From the NCBI GenBank assembly GCA_026874595.1, contig CM049322.1, positions 31,497,340 to 31,561,339 on the forward strand: a DNA stretch of 64,000 nucleotides. Reading direction: 5' to 3'. A program made the position numbers and the translations under genes. Every line of letters starts with the position of its first letter. Positions within the stretch are counted from its first letter, which is position 1. The notes under the pieces are model-generated. The model saw only the letters and a list, made by a program, of their open reading frames with translations, ran no database searches and was not told the DNA's origin. This DNA is from Sipunculus nudus (taxonomy: Eukaryota; Annelida; Sipuncula; Golfingiida; Sipunculidae). Positions 1-11,528 of this stretch are shown here, piece after piece.

Positions 1-960
1 ATTTACCCTCAATTAGGCAGCCATGGTAAAAACAGGATAAGACCTTTCGACCTTGTAGGTAGTGCCAAGGATCCTAATTTAAGATACTGCGAGGACAGTT
101 GTAATATGGTTAGTAATTTTAGGGATAGAGCACAGATAAGATATGTTGAAGTTTTCCCTGTTCAACGCCCCCTGATGGTAATTATTAAAAACTGAAAATA
201 CTTTTGAGATAATAATGCATAAAGTAAAAAATGTCAGTGTCAAAGCGATAACTTAAATATTTGGGAGTCTAGCTGACCATAGAGTGATATCTCCCAAAAT
301 CTCATTTGACAAGATATTCTGCAAGATATAGCAAAACTTTGAAATAAAAGCTTGTATATCTTGTTAAATGTTCCCTGGTGCATAAAACTAGACCTCTCTA
401 GTCTTAAAAATGAAAATGTTACAAAATTAAAGGCAAATTGCCGAGAATTTTACTCTTAAATAGGTCAACATGGTAACCGCAGAATGAGGTCAAGTGTACC
501 CAGGAATCAGCCAATTGACCCTAGTTTTAGATCCAGTTATAAAAGTTGTGACATAGTTTATAGTTTTAAAGCTATGGGACGAAAATATTTTTTTCGAAGT
601 AGTTGATCCCTGGTGGCTATATTCCAAAATTAAAAAAATAAACAATTTCGAGATTTTCTGTATTAAATATAATGTATACGATTTTAAGCAATCACTTAAA
701 AATTGGGGCCTCTAGGGCTTCATTAATGTAATTTCCCGCACAGCTCCCCCTGGTGGTCATTTTTGGATTATTAATTACACTCTATATGATGCAAAAAAAA
801 AAAAACTAGAAATCTCTAACTTTACAATGACCAAGTTACAAATATAAGGTAAACAAATTTGAAATTTCATGGATGTGCTTTATAATTACGTAACCATGGT
901 AACATCAGACTGAGGCAGTTGTGCATTAAGGTAACAGGCCAATTAATGGCGAATAAATGA
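1..960. repeat. Degenerate tandem dispersed repeat, about 420-bp spacing
   Basis: No coding sequence is seen here. Two segments recur in the same order: around 463-525 and 886-950 both carry a 'ggtaac..cag.ctgaggc...caatt' block, and each is preceded by a 'cccctggtgg' block. The copies are strongly diverged. This looks like non-coding invertebrate repeat DNA and the family was not identified. Confidence 0.45.
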
Positions 961-1029
961 GCTATAGCTTATGCAGCTACGACCAATCTTGACATAGTCA
1001 TGAGGAAAATGCCATTTTGTAGGGATCTT

Positions 1030-1190
1030 AATGACCCTAAGGTTGACTTTTGACCCATGATGACCAAAAACAATAGGCTTCTATTGGGGACAACTATATA
1101 GTGATCATATAAGTTTGAAAGCAATTAATGCAATACTGTGACCTGCAGAGTGGGCACAAACAGAGAGACAAAGAGATGAAAGGGAAATAG
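1030..1190 (+). repeat. Dispersed repeat, copy A
   Basis: The segment shares its order of words with 2450-2640: a 'gacttttga' block, then 'ataagttt.a..gcaat', then 'tgcagagtg.g..aaaca.a', ending in a purine-rich 'agacagaca'-like tail. The two copies are diverged and in the same orientation. There is no coding capacity. Confidence 0.5.
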
Positions 1191-1459
1191 GTCAAAGTCA
1201 AATTATTCTTTTATATTATGAAGATAGAACAGGAGAATAAAATGAGTAACTGTTTATGTGGATCCTAATGCAGAAATTTGCTGCATATTTCAAACGTCGT
1301 TGCTAATTAACAGTTAATTAGTGGTTAGTTAACAGCTAGTTAGCAACTGGTTGAGATTTTCTCATGCATATCCAAAACCACTAAGTAATGAATATTCATG
1401 AATTTCCCTTAACAACTTGAGGTACATCATATAATGAGGATATAAAGGAGGATAAACTT

Positions 1460-1760
1460 GTGAAGTAATTGCTAGTTTGTGAGGTTATTGCCAAGTTGCT
1501 GAGTAATTGCAAAGTTGTCAAGCTGCTGCTAAGCGTGACCCCATTTTAGCGGCTACTTTACAACTTCTCGACTTACAGCTAACTTAGCAACTTATACTAG
1601 ACCACTCGTCGACTTCTCAACAACTTTGCAGCTTATTAACAACTTCACAATTTCTTCACGACTTTGGTAAAATCATCGGTGCATAGTTTTGCCAGTTCTT
1701 TATGCCAGTCATGACTTAGGAACTTCTTTACGGCTTCACAGCTTCTTTGCAGCTTTGCAG
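1460..1760. repeat. Degenerate short tandem repeat, roughly 9-10 bp period
   Basis: Words such as 'caacttctc', 'gcaactt', 'acagctt' and 'tgcagctt' recur every 9-11 bases across about 300 bases, first as 'aagttg' and then as 'caactt' (opposite orientations). No ORF spans it. It looks like a decayed short-period satellite. Confidence 0.5.
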
Positions 1761-2290
1761 CCTCTTAACAACTTAGGTTCATTAAGTACATTTTATTATT
1801 GTAAACCAGGATATAATTGCATAAAGATATTTAATTTCTCTCTATGATGAACAAATAAATAATGGTATGACCTTTAAAGGGCTTTGGGCAAACTTGTATA
1901 CCACTAAGCTGTATTCGGAAGTTGATTGAGAAGGACAAACAAATGAAGGTATGTTGAATTTGAAAAATTTAGAACCAAAACAGACAACTTCTGTACGGCT
2001 TTGCAGCTTCGTGCCGCTTTGCAGCCTCTTAACAACTTAGGTTCATTAAGTACATTCCATTATTGTAAACCAGGACAAAATTGCATAAAGAGATTTAATT
2101 TCTCTCTATAATGAACAAATAAATAATTGTATGACCCTTAAAGGGCTTTGGACAAACTTGTATACCACTAAGCTGTATTCGGAAATTGATTTAGAAGGAC
2201 AAAAAAATGTAGGTATGTTGAATTTGAAAAATTGAGAACCAAAACAGACGGAGGGTATGTTGAATTCGAAAAATTGAGAACCAAAACTGA
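1742..2290 (+). repeat. Direct tandem repeat, two copies of about 264 bp plus a partial third
   Basis: The block starting 'gcagcctcttaacaactta' recurs with a 264-base offset (about 1757 and 2021). The two copies are nearly identical through 'ataccactaagctgtattcgga' (copy 1 to about 1985, copy 2 to about 2250). A short third piece follows at about 2250-2295. The weak minus-strand ORF at 2106-2309 is only this repeat read backwards. Confidence 0.8.
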
Positions 2291-2309
2291 CAGACGAAGG
2301 GATGTACAA

Positions 2310-2690
2310 AAAAAGTAGGCCAAGGTCAGATTATTATTTTAGATCATCAAGAATGGACAAGCGAGAAAAATGAGCTAAAGTATATGTGGATACGGCCATT
2401 TATGACCAAATCATGAAGAAAATAAAACATAGGAGGGCTTGTTAATGACTTCGACTTTTGAGCTTTGACCATTCCTGACAAAATCCAAAATGGGATAATA
2501 TAATTCTACGAAATGTACAGGTTTCAGGACGGTTTTTATCTAAGTACATAAGTTTCAGGGCAATAACTTGTACATTGCATCCTGTAGAGTGCGGCCAAAC
2601 ATACATACATATAAACAGAAAGACAGAACATTTATCACGGCATTTCTCCTATTGATAAAATACAACACATACATTTAGATTAAAATAGCC
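2310..2690. repeat. Dispersed repeat, copy B, plus unassigned sequence
   Basis: Bases 2450-2640 are a second copy of the repeat at 1030-1190. The rest is AT-rich sequence with no recognisable gene. Confidence 0.4.
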
Positions 2691-2841
2691 GAAAGGTCTG
2701 TCCGACTTTTGAATAAGTCTTTCATTTAAGATGAAACATGTTATACTGCCAGTCATTGGGCAGCCCTTGCTGGTTACAAAGCTTCACTTGGGCTTTAAAT
2801 CATCCAGCCATTTATTTCGCTGCGATCCTAGCTATTAGGGG

Positions 2842-3036
2842 TCAGGGACTTCTGCAACTGGGTAGGCTGCTCATAGCTAGACCATAGTCCATCCAGTTAT
2901 TTAGCAAGTGCTGACGCAAGTGCATTGGATAAAGGCTGTCATTCAGTGCTTTGCACACCTGTGTGAGGAATTTAAATATGATTCGCCTTTCGACAAGCAG
3001 CCAGTGAAGTTGTTTTAGAGCAGGTGCGATGCTCAC
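2842..3036 (-). pseudogene. CR1/L2/Jockey-type LINE ORF2 fragment (C-terminal end)
   Basis: The minus-strand translation contains 'ALKQLHWLLVERRIIFKFL' followed by 'KALND'. This matches the block after the reverse transcriptase palm in CR1/L2-like non-LTR retrotransposons (general form: LHWLPV..RI.FKIL...YKAL). Only about 65 codons survive, and neither the catalytic FADD region nor the endonuclease is present nearby. It is a 5'-truncated dead copy. The exact LINE clade cannot be told from so short a piece. Confidence 0.65.
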
Positions 3037-3314
3037 ATAATCATTTTACTTATGGATCCTATCTGGTCTTTTGACATATTGCTTTTTTTATCAATCGAGC
3101 ACTGCTCCGTGGCAACATCAACTGTATCCACCGTTTCGCAGCTCTGCCGAACATATTGGTGTTTGCAAGAAACAGAACGCGTATTTCTCCTGCAATACAT
3201 AAAGCAAAACAACAGTTTCTATTAAAAACGTGTGTCAAAGTAATATTGAGAATAGCAATCTATTAAAAATAATGAAAAATAAAATATAATTAGATAATAA
3301 AAATAAAATGAAAG

Positions 3315-3363
<49 letters not shown>
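3315..3363. repeat. (ATA)n microsatellite
   Basis: About 16 uninterrupted 'ataataata' units. Confidence 0.95.
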
Positions 3364-3366
3364 TCA

Positions 3367-3720
3367 CAGATTAGTTGAAGTGGTGACAGTAAAATAAAAT
3401 ATAACATAATTAATTGGATTTTGAAACCACAAAATGTGATGTCAAGATCGGAGAAGTAGGTATCATGCAATTGTGCAATAATCTCCTGTGGACCAATCAA
3501 CAGAATGGCAAGTCTATTAATTAATAATGAAAAACAGTTAATATGCTTAAATAATAAATTCATATGAAAATATGATAATAAAAATAATATCCCAGATTAA
3601 CATAAGTGGTGTCAGTTTAAATTCAAATGTAAATATTATTTAATTTTGAAACCAAAAAATGTTAAATCACGATCAGAAAGGTAAGTGTCATGCACTTCTG
3701 CAGTAACCTCCTGTGTACCA
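3367..3720 (+). repeat. Direct duplication, about 227-bp period
   Basis: The block from 'cagatta..aagtggtg.cagt' through 'ttttgaaaccacaaaatgt' to 'acctcctgtg.acca' occurs at 3367-3498 and again at 3594-3720. The copies are diverged but collinear. No coding potential was seen. Confidence 0.65.
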
Positions 3721-3729
3721 ACTTTATTG

Positions 3730-4210
3730 TGGTATATATGGTCTATAAAGGGTACCTCTGTCGGTCGTTAACAGGGCATAAATTGTAACCACTGGACTTG
3801 GAATCTTCTGACTTAACATCCAAGGAGATCCATGAAAAGTCTCCATGGAAACCACAAATTAGGTCTCTGTTACCCATATCTTCCGAGACTCTAAATTCTC
3901 TCCCCCCCCCCCAGAATAATTAAAAATTTGATACAAAAGCTCCAATATCTTAATAGCTAATGCATTGATCACCATGATTCTTTGCATGCATAATGATCAT
4001 GGAGTGTTTCATCAGTTCCTGCAGACTGGTGGCGCCATCTGGATTTTTTCAATATTTACGAATTTGTTTATCTATTTTTGAGACCTTCAAAACTGCAGTT
4101 GTCCGTTAACCAGGCACAAATCGTAACCACTGGACCTAGGATCTTCTTACTTCACATCCAGGGAGGTCCATGAAAAATCTCCCTGGAAACCTGAAATTAG
4201 GTCTCGGTTA
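3730..4210 (+). repeat. Tandem-unit repeat family (forward orientation)
   Basis: Two units contain 'gttaacagggcataaattg', 'ggagatccatgaaaagtctc', 'ggtctctgttacccatat' and 'gcagactggtggcgccat'. The same words occur in reverse complement in the block at 12770-14095 and partly at 34285-34460, so all three are one family. A C-run (around 3901) falls at the same place as the G-run (about 13183) in the reversed block. Confidence 0.75.
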
Positions 4211-4694
4211 GGTTTACCTTTCCTTTTGGTGCAGAATTTCTTTATCGTGTGTTATCATGTTTTCTTTCTGAACAATTTGAGAAGTATATTCAATCCAAAA
4301 TATATTCAAAAAAATAATTAAAACAACCATTTAAACAGTTGGGTTATCATATAAACTAATTTTTTATCTAGCAGGGGCGAATGAAGACCTTATATTTTTG
4401 CCATATGAATGTTAGAATGTGCCACACATACCTTTCGCTACCTGGGAATAAATTAAAGATTATGTAAGTATATAAATCATGAATTGAATTTCATATAACT
4501 TTTATGGACAAATAATTTAATATAAGGTCAATTGCTTTGTGGCACTCTCTGTTGAATGTTGATTAAGCTATCCATACGATAAGAATTTGTTATTATTAAG
4601 CCTTCGGGATTTTAGGTTTTATATGTACTTGACTATAGGAATAATCCGAAGTCTTAACCTTTTGTTAAGACATTAGATCGAATCTCTAAGGTTC

Positions 4695-4800
4695 CAACGA
4701 GAGATCACCATTAAGGCAAAAGTGGGGTTCGAACAGGGGACCTCCAGCTCCAAAGTTCAGCCCCTTAAATAGTAGGCTACGTCCTACCCCAGGTTGGGAT
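4695..4800 (-). repeat. tRNA-derived SINE head
   Basis: On the minus strand there is an A-box-like 'TAGCCTACTATTTAAGGGGC' and, about 25 bases on, a B-box-like 'CTGTTCGAACCCC'. The spacing and arms resemble a tRNA, but the molecule does not fold as an intact tRNA. This is typical of the 5' head of a tRNA-derived SINE. The body would run toward 4600. Confidence 0.6.
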
Positions 4801-5590
4801 AAGTTGATTAAATTTTGAAAATGTGTGGTCTTGAGTAAAATTTGGCATTTTGAAGACAGATGAACTCATATTGCTGTGATCTTGCGATGCTCCCGCTTTT
4901 ATACCAAACAAACTCCTGTTTAAAGCAGAAAACATAGCACTGGCGATACTTACTCAAATGGAGTGGTCTTCAATTATACAACGTAAACTCGCATTAATTA
5001 TCTACGCACAGGATAATGTACATGCGCTTGGTATAAATGTCTGATCGCTAAACCGTACTGAACGTAACGTATATTTTTATATACTTCGTATTGAATTTCA
5101 TGAATTTCGGTGATATGCATATATATTAAACCCACTTATGTTTTAGTATGAAAATTGCTATCATAACTAAAAGGGGTGCATGGGGTGGAAGGAATAGCTA
5201 GCCACATGGTTAGGGTCAGGCCCCCCTCCCCGACATTGCATGCAAGTCTGATGAAAAAGTGTTTACTAAATTTTACAATATTACGAATGTTTACATCATG
5301 TATTCTTTCATTTGCAAACTATTTATAGATTGAAATAAATCTATTTCAGGGACATTATTCCTCAATTTCTCGTGGAATAAAATAATTAATAAAACATGGA
5401 TTCTATGAAAATTACTGAGTTGAATTGTTGGAAAATAATTGCATTTTAAGCCATTTTAAATTATTACCTATTATACCATCCCTCTTGTTGTTTATTTTTA
5501 TTATTTTTTTCAAGAAATTTTATGATCTAGGCTAAATCTTGACAGATATTAAAATTTTCCTGTATTACAATCTCGACTGACACACACAAA
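4801..5590. other. No recognised feature
   Basis: AT-rich DNA with no open frame, conserved motif or clear repeat that I can support. Confidence 0.5.
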
Positions 5591-5599
5591 CCGGAGTTG

Positions 5600-5967
5600 G
5601 CTGATCAACCTTTAATAGCTCACGAGACTGTGTCTGTGGTGACAAAGCTTTCCAAGGGTACATGGGAAATCGTGAAGTCGAAACGAAGCAGTCTCATACG
5701 AAGACGCTATATGCGGATTGGAAGTTCGTCGAGAGCGTAAGAGCTGAACAGTGGTAGAGTAATGGCTTGTGGTCCGTCTCAATATAGAACCTCATACCTG
5801 CTTTGTACTGACTGAACTAGGTGACTGCTATGCTTAGTGCTTTTGCTCAATTTGGGCATATCGCTGTTTTCTCTGTCAGTAATATTTGCTTGCGCATATT
5901 GCCATATGACATATGCTGCATTGCCGTCACATAGCATCTTACTGCTCAAAGCAATAGGAGTTAGCAT
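5600..5967 (-). pseudogene. Ty3/gypsy RNase H relic
   Basis: Read on the minus strand, about 5740 to 5640 gives 'LDELPIRI', a stop, 'RLRMRLLRFDFTISHVP'. This is the conserved end of the gypsy RNase H domain (general form: LPPRIQR.R.RL..YDF.I.HVPGK). At least two stop codons interrupt it. The 62-codon ORF at 5779-5967 is the preceding, poorly conserved part. No LTR was found next to it. It is a dead internal fragment. Confidence 0.65.
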
Positions 5968-5969
5968 CT

Positions 5970-7525
5970 GCTGATATCATTGTGTTTTTCCATTCGGTGA
6001 AACTGTTTAAGTACAGCAGGTGATTTTATTTGGTTTCGATGTTTGAAGACGCTGTCTCATGTGCGTCTCCCTATTGTCAGCCGTTTTCACTGCTAAGCAA
6101 GTCGGGCGTGGTTTGATTGGCTAGTACATATTTTGATTATTTGTTTACAATAACTGAATAGATTTGGAATGGAGAATATGCAAAAAGACTTTACTTTCTT
6201 ATTAGCTATATTGTAAATTGATTGACGACTAAAGATGATAATAGTGCTTTTAATAAATGGAAAAGAGATTTGGCTGCAGATATTTACGTATTCGAAGGAA
6301 AAAGAATCTATGAAAAGCTTAAAAAGCTACTATAAGGTGATGGACGCATTGGCCTCTCAACAGGGCAGGTGCCCATGTTGACCAGAAATACATCTGATAG
6401 TGATACAGGATCCAGGCTTTTAAAAGAATTGTATGAGGATCATGCAAATCTTGACCACTTCAGTGCCACATCAACAGGTCAAGATATTCTGTGACCAAAA
6501 CATTGGGGTCTTAGCGACAGGAATGCAATCTGCCTAGGATTTCAGCCCGATTGGTCAAACGAGTCCCAAGATATGTGGTTTTATGTGTGAAAACAGACTC
6601 ACAGATGACCCTGTGCAGAGAAGAAAGGTAAGAGGTCAAGCCAAAATGAGGGCGCAGCAGTTCACGTGTGACCCGAAAATAATTCCGAATTTTGTAAATT
6701 TCCTTTCGATGGAGTTCTCCGAAAACATATGGGGAGGCGGCGGTAAGATGAAAATATAGTATCCGTAAAACTCTGTTTTGGCGCATACACTTAATCATAT
6801 GACCAGCACCAAGTTCTGTTACCTAGCTCTGTCAGATGACTAACTTGGTCATGGTAATTGAAAGGCAATCAATCAATGAGCTAAGAGGACACTTTGCGAG
6901 TCCAGGCGGAAGTACTGGGTTAAGAGAGAGTGAAATTTAGCAAAGCTAGTTATCAGAAACTGTTTTGTCTAACGGAGACTGAGAAACAGCCACATACCAC
7001 ATTGAAACGGATATCGTTCACCAGAGAGAATAAAGGTGTTATCTCCATCTTTCTCTACCACTGTTTATAATATTTTAGAAACCTGACGTTTTGGCTCCAG
7101 ATTGGCATGTCGAGCGATTTTACCTGTTTGACTTCTCATGCAATTCACATGGAGATAGTGTATAAGTTGTTAACCCAGGCTTTCGTCCAAGCATCCGGAC
7201 GTTTCGTATGACCAACCAATATAATAACTATTTATCAGTGATAATGCGACCTCGTTCTTCGGCATCCGGTGAGAACTAGGAAAACCTTGTTTAAGCAGGA
7301 CGTCATTAAACTTGAGGAATTCGGCTTGTTGTTTATAGTGACATTTAGTGATATTCATAACCGAGCTGAGTAAAAATCCGGGAAGTTTATCGGGAAGCCT
7401 CATGATGCAGGTAAACCAAGTCCTCTGAATAGTCGAACACCCGATCCTGTTGTTGAATAACATGTAAATAGTCTTCGCAGAAGTCAAGACTATGTTGAGC
7501 TCCTGTCCTATAGAGTCAGACATGG
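5970..7525. other. Unassigned stretch with two minus-strand ORFs
   Basis: Minus-strand ORFs of 95 codons (6511-6798) and 117 codons (7170-7523) lie here. Neither shows a motif I recognise, and their composition is unremarkable. They could be further remains of the element whose RNase H relic lies to the left, since gag and reverse transcriptase would be expected on this side. That is a guess from position only. Confidence 0.3.
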
Positions 7526-7529
7526 GTCA

Positions 7530-7690
7530 ATTACTAAATATTTGCAATCGAATACGATTACGATTACTTTAATACTAAATCATTACGATACCAATTCAGA
7601 TTACCAAAATAAGTTCATGTAATTGATTATGATCTTGTTACTTTATGAAAAAAGTAATCATGATTACTGACACGATAATAAACCTTAATA
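7530..7690. repeat. Subterminal GATTAC-type repeats, hAT-like element end
   Basis: The words 'gattac', 'gtaatc' and 'taatcatgattac' recur at least seven times in about 150 bases in both orientations. Clusters of short palindromic subterminal repeats are typical of hAT transposon ends. No partner end or target-site duplication was located. Confidence 0.4.
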
Positions 7691-7699
7691 TTGTCTAAC

Positions 7700-8500
7700 G
7701 GCAACACAATAAAATATATATTCTAACCTTTATTCAAATGCAGCAAAGAAGAAAACTTGGGCAAAACATTGACAGAGTACTCAGTTAGATCAACATATTA
7801 AATAAATGAAATAGTCTGAAGGAAAACTAGAAATGATTTACATATCTTCCTTCAGGTGCTTGTTGCACTCTTTTTTTTATTTGCTCAGGTGCTAATGAGG
7901 GGGATGCTTAGCTGTGTTTTTGCTTAACAACCCTGCGTGGGCCAGAAACCACTCAACGGCCTGTGGGAAAGGCAGCCTACTCTGCCATCGTATTGAATTT
8001 TTCATGATTTTGCAAAGTGGGGCGGGTTAAAAAATGTTAACTGCCGGGCAGGCTACATGAATTTTAAGGTGAGCTTCTGCAGGCCCACTGTAGTAACAGT
8101 GAGGAGATTAACCAAAATGCAATAGCCAGGTCTGTTCAGTTTCTTAGATTTAATAGATTTCCTGGAGAGAGTTACTGTATATAAAAGTATTAAACTGTAA
8201 AATCTTCGTTAACGGGCGACTGTTTCGTCGCCTCCTCACATGTCATGTACTGCACATAACTGCCATTACAGGAACAGTAAGAACGTATACATAGAGGGGA
8301 CAATGCTTTGTGTACTATTAAACTGTAAATTTATGCAATTAGCTAATCATCACAGAATGCTGTATTTAAAAGATGAGATACCGGAGATACAGATGGGTTT
8401 TCTCCCTTTTATGGACACAGGTCGTACTTAGGTTACTGGCAGATGAATAATATCTGGCTCACTATAACTGCTCATCTCTCTACACGTTCCCACTTAATTT
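7700..8500. other. No recognised feature
   Basis: Unassigned. The 63-codon plus ORF at 8240-8431 has no recognisable motif. Confidence 0.4.
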
Positions 8501-8504
8501 ACAC

Positions 8505-8545
8505 CTGACGAAGAAGCCTGTGTGCTTCGAAAGGTCGTGTGTTAA
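8505..8545 (+). other. Penelope-type terminal motif with hammerhead-like core
   Basis: 'CTGACGA' is followed by a short hairpin ('GAAGC', six-base loop, 'GCTTC') and 'GAAA'. This order matches the hammerhead ribozyme core CUGANGA - stem II - GAAA, which is known from the terminal repeats of Penelope-like elements. It lies about 140-180 bases upstream of Penelope-like coding sequence. Stems I and III were not resolved, so ribozyme activity is inference. Confidence 0.5.
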
Positions 8546-8639
8546 TAAACAAATTAGTCTATCTAAAAGGCATAACTCTTTATCTTTACCTTCGCTTTTA
8601 CTACAGACTAAAACGGCTATACCACTTATTATCATGGAG

Positions 8640-9610
8640 AAAACGACGCCACATCTAGCCGAATCAAGTGGGAACTACTAAATATGAGGAAAAATCTGGC
8701 ACAGGTATATAGTGATCTATACTTCCTGACGCAATGTAAGAAACAAGATCTAATTCCCAAGGGACTTAAAATAATTAACCCACTGAAAACTACGTACAGC
8801 ACGCCATACTCTGTAAAACGATGGCGGAACCTACCCATGAAACTTAGGAACCACCTCATATACATTATGTACAGCAGACAGAGCTCAATCAAACAACAGT
8901 TCTTGTGAAAAAAACTAGAAAGCATCAGCCAAGTGAAGAGGTCATACTATACGTGGAAAATAAATACCGTGACGATCTCCAGATAAGATAACAAAAGAAA
9001 AAGGTAAGCTTGAGAAACTCATACAACCTATACAACATTAAAACAAAGAAGATGAGCTACCTGATATCTCAGCCGAAATGCTAAATGTAAACTATCAAGA
9101 TAAAGTAAAAATCAAAATGAAAGAGAAAATTCACAAACCGATTATACTCCGTTACATGACAAATCCAAAATAAACAATCTTTCCAAACACTAACAACTTC
9201 AGAAATAAGTCTCTTATCAAAGGGTTTGAAATTCTGCCCTACACCAACAATTTATACTATCCAACTTTATGGAGATTTGGAAGAATTTTCCGCAGACTCA
9301 GATTTAAAGAACATTTCTGTCATGAAAACCCACGACCTAATGAATCTGAAAAGGCCACTGTAATGATTAACGACAGAAATTTTAACAAAATGTGGACACC
9401 CCCGGCACGACGTAACCCCAAATTAGAAATGTATATCAACACATTTATAAATATGATCAATTCGGAAATTTTAATATAACTACCCAATCAACAAATAGTC
9501 TTACTAACTATGAACAAAAAGCTATTACCACACTAAAAAATAATAAAGAAATAATCATCAGATCCGCCGATAAAGGAGGCGCCACTGTAATACAGGACAA
9601 AACAGATTAC
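8640..9610 (+). pseudogene. Penelope-like retroelement, N-terminal/reverse transcriptase start, decayed
   Basis: Bases 8684-8908 encode a 74-codon frame with 'LYFLTQCKKQDLIPKGLKI', like the N-terminal 'FL..C....IPKG' block of Penelope-like proteins. Further on, about 9208-9255 reads 'SLLSKGLKFCPTPTIY' and about 9556-9595 reads 'IRSADKGGATVIQ'. Both (LSKGL.FCPTP and SADKGGA.VI) are hallmarks of the region entering the reverse transcriptase palm of Penelope elements. Several stops and frame changes separate the blocks. Sequence similarity stops at a (TA)n tract at 9612, so the catalytic palm and the GIY-YIG endonuclease are absent. The element is truncated and inactive. Confidence 0.78.
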
Positions 9611-9611
9611 A

Positions 9612-9723
9612 CACACACGCACACATATATATATATATAACAAATATGTATTCTACATATAAATCATAAATAAATATTCTATATTCATACGTATATCATA
9701 ATAAATATTCTGTATATATAGCA

Positions 9724-9758
<35 letters not shown>

Positions 9759-9760
9759 TA
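9612..9760. repeat. (CA)n/(TA)n microsatellites
   Basis: A (CA) and (TA) tract at about 9612-9642 and a longer (TA)n tract at about 9727-9757 abut the broken end of the Penelope-like element. Confidence 0.9.
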
Positions 9761-11465
9761 AATATTCTATATATTCTATGACACGCTCTATTGCGGTTAG
9801 TGGCACACCCTGTTGAAATAAATGGGGAATATAATGAAGACCATTTTAAATTCGGACTGTGAATGGGTCGATTCAGAACAGAACAGAAATTGGTTCACAA
9901 ATGCGTCCCCTACTGTGGAATGGTGTGATTACAAGTATTTCATGTTTATATTGTACAAAAGATGGCGCTGTATACTGATTAAAACAGAGACTGTTATAAC
10001 ATGGAATGCATAAGCGGTTCTGTACATCAGTGCAATATTATAAGTACAGTATACATACATAAAAGTATATATTTAACTACAGGAATATGATTAATCATGA
10101 GTGTTGAAAATGGTATATTGGTTTTACTAGTGTGCGCTACTGTGCCTAGTAGTGAGAAATGAATACCGATCTAGATAACTAAGTGCATATATAATCAATA
10201 CGCGTGTCCGGAGATCGACATATTTCCACAGTTTACGGTAACTCTTTTACAGTGGAGGTAAAAAGTATCATCAGCGCCGACGCCAGTGTGGGGCCAAACA
10301 CTAAGATGGCGGCCTTGCGTGCCGCCAATTTGTGTGCAATAGTGTTTTTTTTCAGAATAACACTTGGCATCAAGACATGTAGGTACACATGCCTTGACAA
10401 GCGTTTGATGTATATATATATATATATGTATATGAATAATGTTAAAAATGATGCCTAAATGTTGATTAGATATTGCTACAGGCGTGTCAACGGTGGTTAC
10501 ACATACAACGAGTGAGTATAATATTATTAATATTAACTATTTATAGTAGTATTATTATTAAAATATTAGTATTAGTTTTACAGGACTAACACTGGTTAAA
10601 ACGAAGAAAGTAAAAGCAATAAAGGCGTTACCGGTTTTAATCTTGTTTTAATACCATTATATATTATTATGACTGACACAAGTTCAAAATTCAAATCAGT
10701 GAATTGCTGACATCGCACATGTTGATCTGGTGCTATATGAGCTCCATCCTTTCCATATGTTGTTGCGCTACACACTCGCACGCATTTATTTACCGTTTTA
10801 TTTAATACCTGGGTGATATGTTTTTATAAATGAGATGGGGTTTATCTGATGATATTTAAGATATTCAGTGTTGAGGGACATGGCGTTGCCACTACCCTAT
10901 GGGGAGTTTGTCGAGTCGAGTCCACTTGGTATGAATGTAGTGCATTTGCCTTTTATATGGTGTATTTCATATGGTGTAATTTTATATGGTGTATTTTATA
11001 GTATAGTATATGTGTATTTTTATATCATATGTGCATTCTACTGAGTGTTCACCGTACCAGGACCCTATTAAAAATCAGCATACTATGCTGAATTGGACAT
11101 CCTGGTAAAATTATATCATATTATATTATATTTGTAATAAATAAAAAAAATAAACAACAACAAACCTTTGTCCCCGGTTATGTTCCAACATTGCACTTGT
11201 ACCCCGACTAATCCAATTGTGCCCCGTGGACAATAGCATCAGTGTCAGTCTTTCATTTGCCCTCCCCAACACACAAAATGCAAAATCTCGTAATCTCGTA
11301 AAGTCTCGGCTTTTCAAACATTGCCGTTAGCTTCACTCTAACAACTTTCACCTGATGATCGGGTCGCAACCTGTGAAACATGCAGTCTGTTGTGAATTTA
11401 CAGTGTTGTTTTTCTTTATTGTTATATCCCTCTAGTATGAAGGCCATAGAGCACTTTACACTCTA
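9761..11465. other. No recognised gene
   Basis: Short ORFs of 60-84 codons on both strands have no recognisable motif. There is a small (TA)n tract near 10408-10426 and AT-rich 'tatggtgtattt' repeats around 10955-11000. Confidence 0.4.
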
Positions 11466-11467
11466 CC

Positions 11468-11470
<3 letters not shown>

Positions 11471-11524
<54 letters not shown>
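11471..11524. repeat. (TA)n microsatellite
   Basis: About 27 uninterrupted TA units. Confidence 0.95.

Positions 11525-11528
<4 letters not shown>

Noticed and set aside
4718-4790. Functional tRNA gene on the minus strand
   Set aside because: Boxes are present but the acceptor and anticodon arms do not pair properly; better explained as a SINE head.
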